Assembly: GCF_904067545.1 (NCBI RefSeq)
Contig: NZ_LR881183.1
Span: 872,277-936,276 of the forward strand
Source of the DNA: Thermococcus camini
GTDB lineage: Archaea; Methanobacteriota_B; Thermococci; Thermococcales; Thermococcaceae
DNA length: 64,000 bases
Direction: 5' to 3'
Shown here: positions 35,260 to 43,992 of the stretch, piece by piece
How positions within the stretch are numbered: the stretch's first letter is position 1
Layout of the letters: the number at the start of each line of letters is the position of its first letter
The notes under the pieces: model-generated
Database searches by the model: none
Told to the model about the DNA's origin: nothing
What the model saw: the letters and a program-made list of their open reading frames with translations, nothing else
Program-made: the position numbers and the translations under genes

Positions 35260-36489
35260 ATGAAGAAATGGCTGAGCCTGTTTTTAATAGGCCTTATGGC
35301 CCTTAGCGTCGTGGCCAGTGGCTGTATATCCCCCGGTGGAGAGGAGTCCACTAAAGGCGCCATTGCCATCGTCTATGATGTCGGCGGAAGGGGTGACCTG
35401 AGCTTCAACGACATGGCGTACCTCGGTGCCAGCAAGGCGGCGAAGGACTTCAACCTCGACCTCGTTGAGCTCCAGAGCAACAGCGAGGACGACTACGTTA
35501 AAAACCTCGAAACCCTTGCCGCCCAGAAGAAGTACCTCGTTATCATAGCCGTCGGCTTCATGATGACCGACGCCGTTAAGCAGGTCGCGGACGAGTATCC
35601 CGACCAGAAGTTCGCCATTATCGATGGTTACATTCCTGACAAGGACAACGTCATGAGCATCCTCTTCAAGGAGAACGAGGGTTCGGCCCTTGCCGGTGCA
35701 CTCGCTGGCCTCATAGCGGCCAACGACGGCAAGGACAAGGTCGGCATCGTTCTCGGAATGGAGATACCGGTTCTCTACAAGTTCGAAGCAGGCTACCGCT
35801 TTGGTGTTAAGTGGGCCGAGGACTACTACAAGCAGAAGGAGGGCAAGGACGTTACCATAGACGTCCTCTACCAGTACACCGGAAGCTTCGGCGACGCCGC
35901 CAAGGGTAAGGCCGCGGCCAGGGCCCAGCTCGCCCAGGGTGCCTGGGTCATCTACCAGGTCGCCGGCGGAACCGGGCTCGGTGTCTTTGACGCGGTTGGA
36001 GAGGTCCTCGACTCCCAGGGTAAGAAGATGGGTCCGCCGTTCGCTATCGGTGTTGACTCCGCCCAGGACTGGATCAAGCCAGGCGTTATCATAGCCAGCA
36101 TGATGAAGCGCGTTGACGTCGGTGTTTACAAAGCCGTTGAGGCTGCGGTTAACGGCGACTTCAGGGGAGGAATAGTCGAGCTCGGCCTCAAAGAGGGCGG
36201 TGTCGGCATAAGCACCGTGGACGACGTTATGGCCATGTTCGACTCACTTCCTGAGGACACTCAGAAGCAGAAGCTCAAGGACCTCGGCTTCAACAGCAGG
36301 GACGAGCTCAAGAAGTATCTCGAGGACACCAGGGCCCAGGTTCCCAACTGGATATGGGAAGCCGTGAACGATCTTGCGGGCAAGATCAAGACCGGTACCA
36401 TCAAGGTTCCGGCTCCCATGGACAAAGACGGAATTATAGAAGTTAGGAACGCCAAGACCTGGCAGGAAATGATGGAACTCGCCAAGTGA
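35260..36489 (+). CDS. BmpA-family nucleoside-binding lipoprotein
   Basis: Solute-binding component of an ABC importer, 409 residues. The signal peptide MKKWLSLFLIGLMALSVVAS is followed by a cysteine in SGCIS, a lipobox-like anchor, and the mature part has the BMP/Med fold (AIVYDVGGRGDLSFNDMAY, AIIDGY, VGVYKAVE). BMP proteins bind purine nucleosides. The extra C-terminal helical region (about 330-409) is longer than in bacteria. A pyrimidine-rich, T-rich stretch between this gene and the ATPase could attenuate transcription, giving more binding protein than transporter. Confidence 0.92.
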   Translation: MKKWLSLFLIGLMALSVVASGCISPGGEESTKGAIAIVYDVGGRGDLSFNDMAYLGASKAAKDFNLDLVELQSNSEDDYVKNLETLAAQKKYLVIIAVGFMMTDAVKQVADEYPDQKFAIIDGYIPDKDNVMSILFKENEGSALAGALAGLIAANDGKDKVGIVLGMEIPVLYKFEAGYRFGVKWAEDYYKQKEGKDVTIDVLYQYTGSFGDAAKGKAAARAQLAQGAWVIYQVAGGTGLGVFDAVGEVLDSQGKKMGPPFAIGVDSAQDWIKPGVIIASMMKRVDVGVYKAVEAAVNGDFRGGIVELGLKEGGVGISTVDDVMAMFDSLPEDTQKQKLKDLGFNSRDELKKYLEDTRAQVPNWIWEAVNDLAGKIKTGTIKVPAPMDKDGIIEVRNAKTWQEMMELAK

Positions 36490-36532
36490 CCCTTTTGATT
36501 TTCTTTTCTCTACTTTCAAAGGGGGTGCGGCA

Positions 36533-38071
36533 ATGGAGAGAACACCAATAATCGAGATGAAGGGAATCGTCAAGGTCTATCCTGACGGCACAAAGGCCCT
36601 CAAAGGCGTTGATCTTACGGTTAATAAAGGCGAGATTTTGGGTCTCCTCGGTGAGAACGGCGCCGGAAAGACCACCCTCATGAAGATCCTCTTCGGGATG
36701 CTCCATCCCACGTCAGGTAAAATTCTCATCAGGGGCGAAGAGGTTCGCTTTAAGAGCCCCTCCGATGCCATCGCCCACGGCATCGGTATGGTTCACCAGC
36801 ACTTCACGCTCGTTGAAGTTTTCGATGCCCTCCACAACATAATCCTGGGCATGGAGGGCCACGGGGCGTTTTCTAAGATAGACGTTGACAGGGCTAGGGA
36901 AAGGCTCCAGAAGCTCATGGACGACCTGAACTTCCAGGTGCCCCTTGAAATTCCCGTCGAGGACCTCCCCGTTGGTGTTCAGCAGAGAATAGAGATCCTC
37001 AAGATGCTCTACCGCGACGTTGATGTCCTCATCCTCGATGAGCCCACGGCGGTTCTCACGCCCATAGAGGTCGAGGAGCTGTTCCGCGTCCTGAGGCAGC
37101 TCAAGGCAGAGGGCAAGACCATCATCTTCATCAGTCACAAGCTCAACGAGGTTATCGAGCTGACAGACCGCGTCACCGTCATCAGGAAGGGCGAGGTCAT
37201 CGGAACGGTCAACACGAGCGAGGCAACGCCCCAGCTCCTTGCCAAGATGATGGTCGGCAGGGATGTTGTTCTTAAGGTAGAGAAGCCGCCAAAGGAGCCC
37301 GGTGAGCCGATTCTGCGCGTCGAGAACCTCAAGGTGATAGGTGACCGTGGCGAGATTGCTGTCAACGGCCTCTCGTTCGATGTCCGCGCCGGCGAGATAT
37401 TTGGAATAGCGGGCGTCGAGGGCAACGGCCAGACCGAGCTGATTGAGGCGATTTCCGGTCTCCGGAAGGTGGAGGGCGGCAGAATATATCTTCAGGGCAA
37501 GGACATCACGGGCAAGGGACCAAGGGAGCTCTACGACCTTGGAATGGCGCACATACCTGAGGATAGAACCCACATGGGCCTCATCCTGGACATGACTGTA
37601 ACTGAAAACTCCGTCCTCGGCCTCCACTGGCACCCCAGGTTCCAGCGCTTCAAGGGCGTTATAAACTGGAGCAAGGCCAGAGAACACGCCAGGTCGCTTA
37701 TAGAGCAGTTTGACATCTCCGCCCCGGGTACCGAGGCACCGGTTAAATCCCTCAGCGGTGGAAATCAGCAGAAGCTCATCGTTGCAAGGGAGGTCAGCAA
37801 GGAGCCCATATTCATCATCGCGGCCCAGCCGACGCGCGGTGTCGATGTCGCCTCGACGGAGTACATAAGGAACTACCTCGTCAAGCTCAGAAACGAGGGC
37901 AAGGCCGTCCTTCTGGTCTCGGCCGATCTGGACGAGGTTATTCAGCTCAGCGACAGGATGGGAATCATCTACGAGGGCGAGTTCATGGGCATTGTGAAGC
38001 CCGAGGAAGTGAACACGGAAGAGATAGGAATGATGATGGGGGGAATACGCTATGAAGAAATCAGGAAGTGA
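36533..38071 (+). CDS. Nucleoside ABC importer, double ATPase subunit
   Basis: A 512-residue protein with two ABC domains. The first has an intact Walker A (GENGAGKTTL), QHFTLVEV loop and LILDEPTAVLTP Walker B. The second has the degenerate GVEGNGQTEL Walker A and signature LSGGNQQK with IIAAQPTRG, as usual for RbsA/NupA-type ATPases. ATG 36533 follows GGGGTGCGGCA. It overlaps the first permease gene by 20 bases. Confidence 0.94.
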   Translation: MERTPIIEMKGIVKVYPDGTKALKGVDLTVNKGEILGLLGENGAGKTTLMKILFGMLHPTSGKILIRGEEVRFKSPSDAIAHGIGMVHQHFTLVEVFDALHNIILGMEGHGAFSKIDVDRARERLQKLMDDLNFQVPLEIPVEDLPVGVQQRIEILKMLYRDVDVLILDEPTAVLTPIEVEELFRVLRQLKAEGKTIIFISHKLNEVIELTDRVTVIRKGEVIGTVNTSEATPQLLAKMMVGRDVVLKVEKPPKEPGEPILRVENLKVIGDRGEIAVNGLSFDVRAGEIFGIAGVEGNGQTELIEAISGLRKVEGGRIYLQGKDITGKGPRELYDLGMAHIPEDRTHMGLILDMTVTENSVLGLHWHPRFQRFKGVINWSKAREHARSLIEQFDISAPGTEAPVKSLSGGNQQKLIVAREVSKEPIFIIAAQPTRGVDVASTEYIRNYLVKLRNEGKAVLLVSADLDEVIQLSDRMGIIYEGEFMGIVKPEEVNTEEIGMMMGGIRYEEIRK

Positions 38072-39101
38072 GTCCCTGAAGTCAATAAACCTTCGCCCCT
38101 TCGTTGAGAGCCTCATAGCCATACTCGTGGGTTTCATCATCGGTGCGATAGTCCTCCTGGCCTTCGGCTACAACCCGTGGTCCGCGTACTACTGGCTCTT
38201 CCAGGGTGCCCTTGGATCCACGTACGGAATAGCGTCCACGCTCAAGTACGCGACCCCGATAATGCTCACGGCGCTCACCTTTGCGATTGGTACCAGAACC
38301 GGAATCTTCAACATAGGTGCAGAAGGCTCCTTCTACTTCGGAGCCATAGCGGCGGTGATATTCACCAACGTCTGGAACAACATGCTCTTCGGCCTCGTCA
38401 TGGGTATGCTCCTCGGAGCACTCTGGGCCTTGCCTGCGGCGGTTCTCAAGGTCTACCGCGGCGTTCACGAGGTCATCTCAACAATCATGCTCAACTGGAT
38501 TGGCTGGTTCTTCGTTCTCTGGCTCATAGTTGGCCCCTACGCCAACCCCAACGACCCCAACAAGACCATCAGGATACCAGTTGATGCCAGGCTTCCCATC
38601 CTCGGCTACGGACTTTCGATAGCGGTAGTCATCGCGGTCGTTGCCGCGGTGCTCACCTACTTCCTGCTCTGGCACACCACTATGGGATTTGGCATGCGTG
38701 CCAGCGGAATAAACCAGAAAGCCGCACGCTACGCGGGAATGAATCCAAAGATGGCGGTCATGTGGTCTTTCCTCATCGGTGGTCTCCTCAGCGGCCTCGG
38801 CGGTGCCATGAAGATCATGGGAGAGGGACCGGGCTACGCCATCAGCCAGGGCGGTGCGAACATATACGGCTTCGGTTTCGACGGAATAGGCGTTGCCCTC
38901 GTCGGAAGGAACCACCCGCTGGGCATAATCCTGTCGGCAATATTCTTTGGAATGCTCCGCGCTGGAACGGCGCTAATGCAGGCTCAGGCCCACGTCCCGC
39001 TGGAGATCATCAAGGTCATCCAGGGAATCATCGTCATAACCGTCGCCATCCCGAGCCTGTACGACCTGGTTAAGAAAGCAATCCACAGGGGGGCTGCCTG
39101 A
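38052..39101 (+). CDS. Nucleoside ABC importer, permease 1
   Basis: A 349-residue permease of the BPD_transp_2 (branched/ribose-type) family with about 8-10 membrane segments. The typical loop is ASGINQKAARYAGMNPKMAV, and NIGAEGSFYFGAIAAV is in the middle of the membrane part. It pairs with the following permease to form the channel for nucleosides bound by the BmpA-type lipoprotein. Its start lies within the ATPase gene and its end overlaps the next ATG by one base. Confidence 0.93.
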   Translation: MKKSGSESLKSINLRPFVESLIAILVGFIIGAIVLLAFGYNPWSAYYWLFQGALGSTYGIASTLKYATPIMLTALTFAIGTRTGIFNIGAEGSFYFGAIAAVIFTNVWNNMLFGLVMGMLLGALWALPAAVLKVYRGVHEVISTIMLNWIGWFFVLWLIVGPYANPNDPNKTIRIPVDARLPILGYGLSIAVVIAVVAAVLTYFLLWHTTMGFGMRASGINQKAARYAGMNPKMAVMWSFLIGGLLSGLGGAMKIMGEGPGYAISQGGANIYGFGFDGIGVALVGRNHPLGIILSAIFFGMLRAGTALMQAQAHVPLEIIKVIQGIIVITVAIPSLYDLVKKAIHRGAA

Positions 39102-39994
39102 TGGACGTTGGATCCGTGCTCTCCATCCTGATAACCTCCCTAATGGCCATGGTGCCCATAGTGCTCACTAGCGTTGGTGCCGCGTGGAGCGAGCGTGCCG
39201 GTGTGGTCAGCATCGGCTACGAGGGTGTACTCCTGATGAGCGCCTTCTTCGGCGCGATATTCGCCGAACTGACCAGCAACGCGGTTATGGGACTGCTTGG
39301 CGGCGTTTTCATCGGAATACTCCTCGGCATGCTGCACGGCGTCCTCACCGTCTACCTAAAGGGGGACCACGTTATCCCCGGTATAGGCATCAACCTGCTC
39401 GCCATGGGTGTCGTTCCCTTCGGTATCCTCGCCTACTGGGGAACCGCCGGCCAGCACCAGCTCCCGCACGATGCCCAGATGTGGCACTGGAAGACGCCCT
39501 ACGGTGAGCTCAGTCCGATGGTTCTGGTGACCATCCTCATCGCGCTGGTCACCTGGTGGGTGCTCTTCAAGACCCCACTCGGCCTCCGCGTGCGCTCCGT
39601 CGGTGAGAACCCGGAGGCGGCAGACGCGCTGGGCATAAACGTCGAGAAATACAGGTTCTGGTCAACGGTCTATGGGCACGCCCTGGCCGGCCTCGGTGGG
39701 GCATTCATGAGCGTTGACTGGCTCGGCCTCGTGCACAAGACCATGTCCGGAGGCAGGGGTTTCATAGCCCTCGCCAACATGGTCTTCAGTGGCTGGAACC
39801 CGCTCGTCTCCCTCATCGGCGGCTGGCTCTTCGGATTCTTCGACGCCCTTGCCGCGTGGCTCGCCCCGAAGCACATAATCCCTGGGCAGTTCATCCTGAT
39901 GCTGCCCTACATAATGACCCTCATCATCGTGGCGGGGATAATAGGCAAGGCCAGACCGCCGAAGTGGGACGGAAGGCCCTACAAGAGGGAGTGA
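39101..39994 (+). CDS. Nucleoside ABC importer, permease 2
   Basis: A 297-residue BPD_transp_2 permease: SIGYEGVLLMSAFFGA, SVGENPEAADALGINVEKYRF and KHIIPGQFILMLPYIMTL mark the family. It completes the four-gene cluster binding protein, ATPase, permease, permease. The stop is followed by a T-rich stretch (TTTCTTTTCTCTGCTTTTTA) that likely terminates the operon. Confidence 0.93.
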   Translation: MDVGSVLSILITSLMAMVPIVLTSVGAAWSERAGVVSIGYEGVLLMSAFFGAIFAELTSNAVMGLLGGVFIGILLGMLHGVLTVYLKGDHVIPGIGINLLAMGVVPFGILAYWGTAGQHQLPHDAQMWHWKTPYGELSPMVLVTILIALVTWWVLFKTPLGLRVRSVGENPEAADALGINVEKYRFWSTVYGHALAGLGGAFMSVDWLGLVHKTMSGGRGFIALANMVFSGWNPLVSLIGGWLFGFFDALAAWLAPKHIIPGQFILMLPYIMTLIIVAGIIGKARPPKWDGRPYKRE

Positions 39995-40020
39995 CCATTT
40001 CTTTTCTCTGCTTTTTATCT
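39995..40020 (+). terminator. T-rich terminator after the nucleoside importer operon
   Basis: Pyrimidine-rich stretch with CTTTTC and CTTTTTATC directly after the last stop codon. Archaeal RNA polymerase terminates at such oligo-T runs without a hairpin. Confidence 0.5.
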
Positions 40021-40069
40021 GCCTCCACGATGGCAAAATACTGGCCACAGTGGGGAAAAGAAGAGTGAA

Positions 40070-41062
40070 TCATTTCTTGAGTATAACCCCGAGGGCGACA
40101 CCAAGGACGATACCAACGACCAGGGAGAGCGCCACGTATCTTCCCACGTCGTCCCTCCGGGCCGGCGGGGTTTCTCCCGGCCTTCCGCCGAGGGCCTTAA
40201 GAATAGCCGCGCTGTTCTCGATTAGAACCTCCGTGTAGGGCCTGTCGCTCCAGAAGACCGTTATCTCTGCCAGCGGCTTTCCGCTCTTGGCGGCGAGCTC
40301 CTTTGCGGCATCCTTCATCTGGTCCGGGCTGTCCCTGGCGTAGACTACGAGGTCAGTTCCTTCGGCGGTTCCAAGGAGCTCGTCGATGCCTATGGCTGGA
40401 ACCTCCTCCTCTGGCTTTATTGAGGCAATTGCCCGTATCCCAAGCCACTCGATGGCGTACTCGTCGGGCGGCATCTGGATGACGGCGGTTTTATTGTCCT
40501 CAACCAGCGCCCTGTATGCCTCCACTATCGTCCCAACCCTGCTCTCGAAGTCCTTGTAACTCGACCTGTAAAGCCCGGCCCCCGAGGGGTTGACCCTCTC
40601 GAGCGCCTTTTCTGTGGCTCTCGCTATGGCCAGGGCATTGGTCGGGTCCAGCCAGACGCCGTGCGGGTTGTCCTTATCGTTGTACCAGTATTCGGGGAGA
40701 TAGCGGAAGCCCTCGCGCTTGTAGTCATCGAGGAAAAGTGCCTCCCCCGTTATCGTACCCTCATCAATCAGCTCGGCTATCTTCTTCTCTACCGGGAGAT
40801 GGCCGCCGGTGGTTACTATCACGTCGGCTTTCCTCAGGAGTTCGATCTGGCTCGCGGTTAGCTGGTACTCGTGGGGGTCGGCTCCTGGTGGAATGAGGTA
40901 GACGACCTCAACGGAGTCTCCGAAGGCGTCCTGAACTATCGAAGCAATCGGGGCTATGCTTGTAACTACGAGGGGTTTCTCTGAGGAGGCTCCGGCGAAG
41001 GGGATGAGCCCTGCCGCCGCGGTTAGTAAGATGAATGTGATAATCAATCCTCTCGCCCTCAT
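40070..41062 (-). CDS. Membrane-anchored ZnuA-like metal-binding protein, transporter genes absent
   Basis: A 330-residue cluster A-I solute-binding protein with a signal peptide, two expected metal-ligand segments (GADPHEYQLT and NPHGVWLDPTNA), and a C-terminal transmembrane helix (YVALSLVVGIVLGVALGVIL) ending KK. The third ligand, normally His in a segment before the C-lobe, is not present: the site reads IQMPPDEYAIEWLG. No ABC permease or ATPase for metals is adjacent. It may hand metal to a distant transporter or sense or store it. ATG 41062 has a TATA-like element upstream near 41085. Confidence 0.85.
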   Translation of the reverse strand: MRARGLIITFILLTAAAGLIPFAGASSEKPLVVTSIAPIASIVQDAFGDSVEVVYLIPPGADPHEYQLTASQIELLRKADVIVTTGGHLPVEKKIAELIDEGTITGEALFLDDYKREGFRYLPEYWYNDKDNPHGVWLDPTNALAIARATEKALERVNPSGAGLYRSSYKDFESRVGTIVEAYRALVEDNKTAVIQMPPDEYAIEWLGIRAIASIKPEEEVPAIGIDELLGTAEGTDLVVYARDSPDQMKDAAKELAAKSGKPLAEITVFWSDRPYTEVLIENSAAILKALGGRPGETPPARRDDVGRYVALSLVVGIVLGVALGVILKK

Positions 41063-41153
41063 TTTCGGTCACCCGAACTCTTTTTAATGGCCGGCTTTAA
41101 AAAGCCCTCGGAAACTTTAAATACCCCTAGCCGAAATACCACCGGGTGTCGTG

Positions 41154-42944
41154 ATGGAGCGACTGTGGGCTTTAATAATCCTCACGCTCTTCATCGGAGC
41201 GGCCGCACCGCAGGTGACCGGCTACGATGTGACCGGAAAGGTGAGCGTCGAGATAAGTCCCAACTCGGAGCTGCTGAGCGTGGTTTACTACCTTGCCTTT
41301 GGACGGAGCGACCCCTTTGTCATAGACCGTGGCGGTTATCTCGATGAGGTTGATTCGTACTTTGCCCCCTACAGGAACCACCGCGCGGTTCAGATGCTTC
41401 GAGAACACCTTGAAAAGGCCGCTTCCATCTCGGAGAGGGACCTTAGACTGTTCTACACAGAATACTACCTCCTTCTCTGCACAGAACCTCCTGAGCTCCA
41501 GCCCTGGGGGAACATCGACGACCCCTGGACCCTCGACTTCATCGAGGCCCTTAGGGACTTCGCCAGGGAGAGCGACTTCATGGCCTTTTACAGAACCCAT
41601 CAGAATTACTACCGAGAAGACCTCGGGATATACACGAACGCGCTCTCGCTCCTGCCACCGGACGAGTTCCTGAGCAGGTACACCGACGTTTCTAACGTTC
41701 GCTTCGAGTTCCTGCACCCGTTCCTGGTGGCAATACACGGCCACAGCTTCAACCCCGTCAGGGACGGCGTCCAGATATACGGGGCCGGGGGAATGGTGCC
41801 GCTCGTGAGACGCGACCCCCAGAGGACGGCCTGGAGCTACAAGACCGCTAGAGACACGATGTTCGGCCTGCCCCTCAACAGGGACTACGTGAACAACACG
41901 GGCCTCGACGAGCTTATCTACCTGGGCTTCGTCTACCACGAGCTGGGCCACGACATTACTCTGCCGGGCCTCTACGCCAACTACGGCGACACCTACTCGC
42001 TGGCCTACCTGGAGGAGGCCATTGAGGAGGACATGCCCTACCTCGCGCGCTACGACATTCACTTCTGGGACCGGACGGGAATGATATACGAGGGCTTCGC
42101 CGACGGCTGGCTGGACTTCGCGCTCTCCAACGTGGACCCTGACTACGCAGCTCTGGCGGTGTGGCTCCAGAGGGCCTGGGGCGAGTTCTGGATAGACGAG
42201 GTGCTCCAGCTCTACGGCAAGTACGCGGCAATGAGCGTCGGGAACTCCGTCCCCATTGACGACTACGTGGACGAGATGCTCGTTGACCTGAGAACCATGA
42301 TTCCCCCTGAGAATGCCGGGAAGATCTACAGCGAGCGCGTCCCGGTGACCCCGCTGAGGGCCTTCGACAGGGGCGCCGTTACAGGAAAAGTCGTGGTGGT
42401 CTACGGAACGCAAAACCCAGACCCAAAGGGAACGGAATACGACAGAGAAACCGCTGAACTCATAGCCGAGAACCTCAGGATCTTCTACTCCCAGTGGAAC
42501 GGGACGGTGGAGGTTTCGATCAAGGCGGACGTGAACGTCACCGACGAGGACCTGGGGTCGAACTTGGTGCTGGTTGGAGGGCCTTACTCAAACTCGCTCG
42601 TCGATGAGCTGGACGAGGACTTTCCGCTCCGCTTCGTGCCCGTGGGAGACGGCCACTGGGTCCTCGAGAAGAATCCTGGCCAGGAGGTTTACTCCTACGT
42701 TCTAACGGAGAACGATGAAGACCCAGTTATCGCGGGGGAGCTTGGGAACATCACGGGAACCGCCGTAATAATGGCTGTGATGAACCCCTACAACCCTGGA
42801 AACTACATCGTCTGGGTGGCGGGAGAGAACAGGAACCTGACGGCCCTCTTCCAGAACCCGACCTACTACCTGAGCAGCTACGAAATATGGAGTGAAAAGG
42901 GAATAGAAATTGGCTTCTACGTTCAGCCGCTGGCGTCTCCGTGA
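41154..42944 (+). CDS. Secreted zinc metallopeptidase-like protein (DUF4932 type)
   Basis: A 596-residue protein with a signal peptide (MERLWALIILTLFIGAAAP), a large external domain and the metallopeptidase motif HELGH in GFVYHELGHDITLPG, followed by EGFADGW as a likely third-ligand segment. A C-terminal domain of about 180 residues with LVLVGGPYSNSLVDEL and a terminal AGENRNLTALF resembles surface-protein domains of Thermococcales that end in a strand-rich module. Substrates are probably external proteins. ATG 41154 follows GGGTGTCGTG; a TATA-like ACTTTAAATACC is at 41113-41124. The last 22 bases overlap the convergent small gene. Confidence 0.83.
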   Translation: MERLWALIILTLFIGAAAPQVTGYDVTGKVSVEISPNSELLSVVYYLAFGRSDPFVIDRGGYLDEVDSYFAPYRNHRAVQMLREHLEKAASISERDLRLFYTEYYLLLCTEPPELQPWGNIDDPWTLDFIEALRDFARESDFMAFYRTHQNYYREDLGIYTNALSLLPPDEFLSRYTDVSNVRFEFLHPFLVAIHGHSFNPVRDGVQIYGAGGMVPLVRRDPQRTAWSYKTARDTMFGLPLNRDYVNNTGLDELIYLGFVYHELGHDITLPGLYANYGDTYSLAYLEEAIEEDMPYLARYDIHFWDRTGMIYEGFADGWLDFALSNVDPDYAALAVWLQRAWGEFWIDEVLQLYGKYAAMSVGNSVPIDDYVDEMLVDLRTMIPPENAGKIYSERVPVTPLRAFDRGAVTGKVVVVYGTQNPDPKGTEYDRETAELIAENLRIFYSQWNGTVEVSIKADVNVTDEDLGSNLVLVGGPYSNSLVDELDEDFPLRFVPVGDGHWVLEKNPGQEVYSYVLTENDEDPVIAGELGNITGTAVIMAVMNPYNPGNYIVWVAGENRNLTALFQNPTYYLSSYEIWSEKGIEIGFYVQPLASP

Positions 42945-43243
42945 GGGGATTTCTCCCCGCCCTTTCCGTTTCCGTTGCTCTTGATGTGGGGTTTGCCGAT
43001 GGCTATCGTGAACCCCTTGAAGCTGTCGTCCTTTCTGTTGAACTCTATCGCCAGCGGAAGCCCGTTGTCCTCGTTGAAGACTATGCGCACTATTCTCGCC
43101 CGCGAGTGGTCGTTCAGGTAGCCCTCCTTGAGGTCGTCGTAGTTATCGAGCACCTCATCTATGCTATCGCTGTGCATATCGTAGATTTCCCTAGCGTAAA
43201 CGCTGTGGTTCCTGATTTCCTGAACCTTCTTTTCCCGGTCCAA
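42923..43243 (-). CDS. Small acidic protein, unknown
   Basis: A 106-residue soluble protein with charged helices (MDREKKVQEIRNHSVY...), a beta segment ARIVRIVFNEDNGLPLAIEF and a disordered Gly/Lys-rich tail. Its 3' end overlaps the end of the secreted peptidase gene on the other strand. It lies 12 bases after the phosphoribosyltransferase gene on the same strand, suggesting a joint transcript. No known family recognised. Confidence 0.65.
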   Translation of the reverse strand: MDREKKVQEIRNHSVYAREIYDMHSDSIDEVLDNYDDLKEGYLNDHSRARIVRIVFNEDNGLPLAIEFNRKDDSFKGFTIAIGKPHIKSNGNGKGGEKSPHGDASG

Positions 43244-43255
43244 GCTATCACACCC

Positions 43256-43903
43256 TCAGGCTTTGCGCCAGGCTCCCTCGCGGAACTTAAAAACTTTCCT
43301 GCGCTCTGCCATTCTGAGTGCTTCCTCAAGCTTGCCCTTCGGGACTTCCATCCCGTGGAGCTCCTTGAAAAGGTCGATGATTTCATCGGTGGTTAGAGCT
43401 TCCTTCTCCTCGAAGAGGTTGCCAACGAGGTTTATCATGTCCTCAACGAAGTTCCACGGGAAGACTATCCACGCCCAATCGATCTCCTCACCGTAGTAGT
43501 CGGGCTTGAAGCGCGAACCCCTGATGGTGAGGAGCGTTGCAACCTTTATCTCGGCCGGTTCCTTGCCCTCGATGTAGTTCTTAGCTAGGGTTAGGCTCTC
43601 ACCAGTGTCGCTGATGTCGTCGACGATGAGAACCTTCTTGCCGCTCAGGTCGTAGCTGGTGCCGTACTTGAGCCTTGCCTTCCCGTCCGGGGTCGCTGTA
43701 ACGCCCCAGTGCTCGACCTTGAGGCTGACCAGGTCCTTGATGCCGAGGTAGTCGCAGTAGAGCCTCGCTGCAACCCAGCCCCCTCTGGCGAGCCCGACCA
43801 CGACATCGGGCTTCCAGCCGTCTTCGAGAATCTTCCAGGCGCCTTCCTTTGCCCACCTTTCTATGTCGTCCCAAGAAGCGAGATAAGCCGGAAACTTCTT
43901 CAT
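43256..43903 (-). CDS. Purine phosphoribosyltransferase (Gpt/XGPRT-like)
   Basis: A 215-residue type I phosphoribosyltransferase. The PRPP loop is VLIVDDISDTGESL (91-104), and VVGLARGGWVAARLYCDYLG (36-55) and EHWGVTATPDGKARLKYG precede it. It probably salvages xanthine/guanine or hypoxanthine to nucleotides. The C-terminal 60 residues form an extra helical domain. It is in keeping with the nucleoside importer 4 kb away, though not linked to it. Confidence 0.85.
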   Translation of the reverse strand: MKKFPAYLASWDDIERWAKEGAWKILEDGWKPDVVVGLARGGWVAARLYCDYLGIKDLVSLKVEHWGVTATPDGKARLKYGTSYDLSGKKVLIVDDISDTGESLTLAKNYIEGKEPAEIKVATLLTIRGSRFKPDYYGEEIDWAWIVFPWNFVEDMINLVGNLFEEKEALTTDEIIDLFKELHGMEVPKGKLEEALRMAERRKVFKFREGAWRKA

Positions 43904-43992
43904 TGGATTTCCCTTAATTGAGCGGAGGGAAGGGTGTATTTAAGTGTTTTGCTCCAGGGCGTTGATTGGGGGATGATAAAAAAGGCTGGAAA

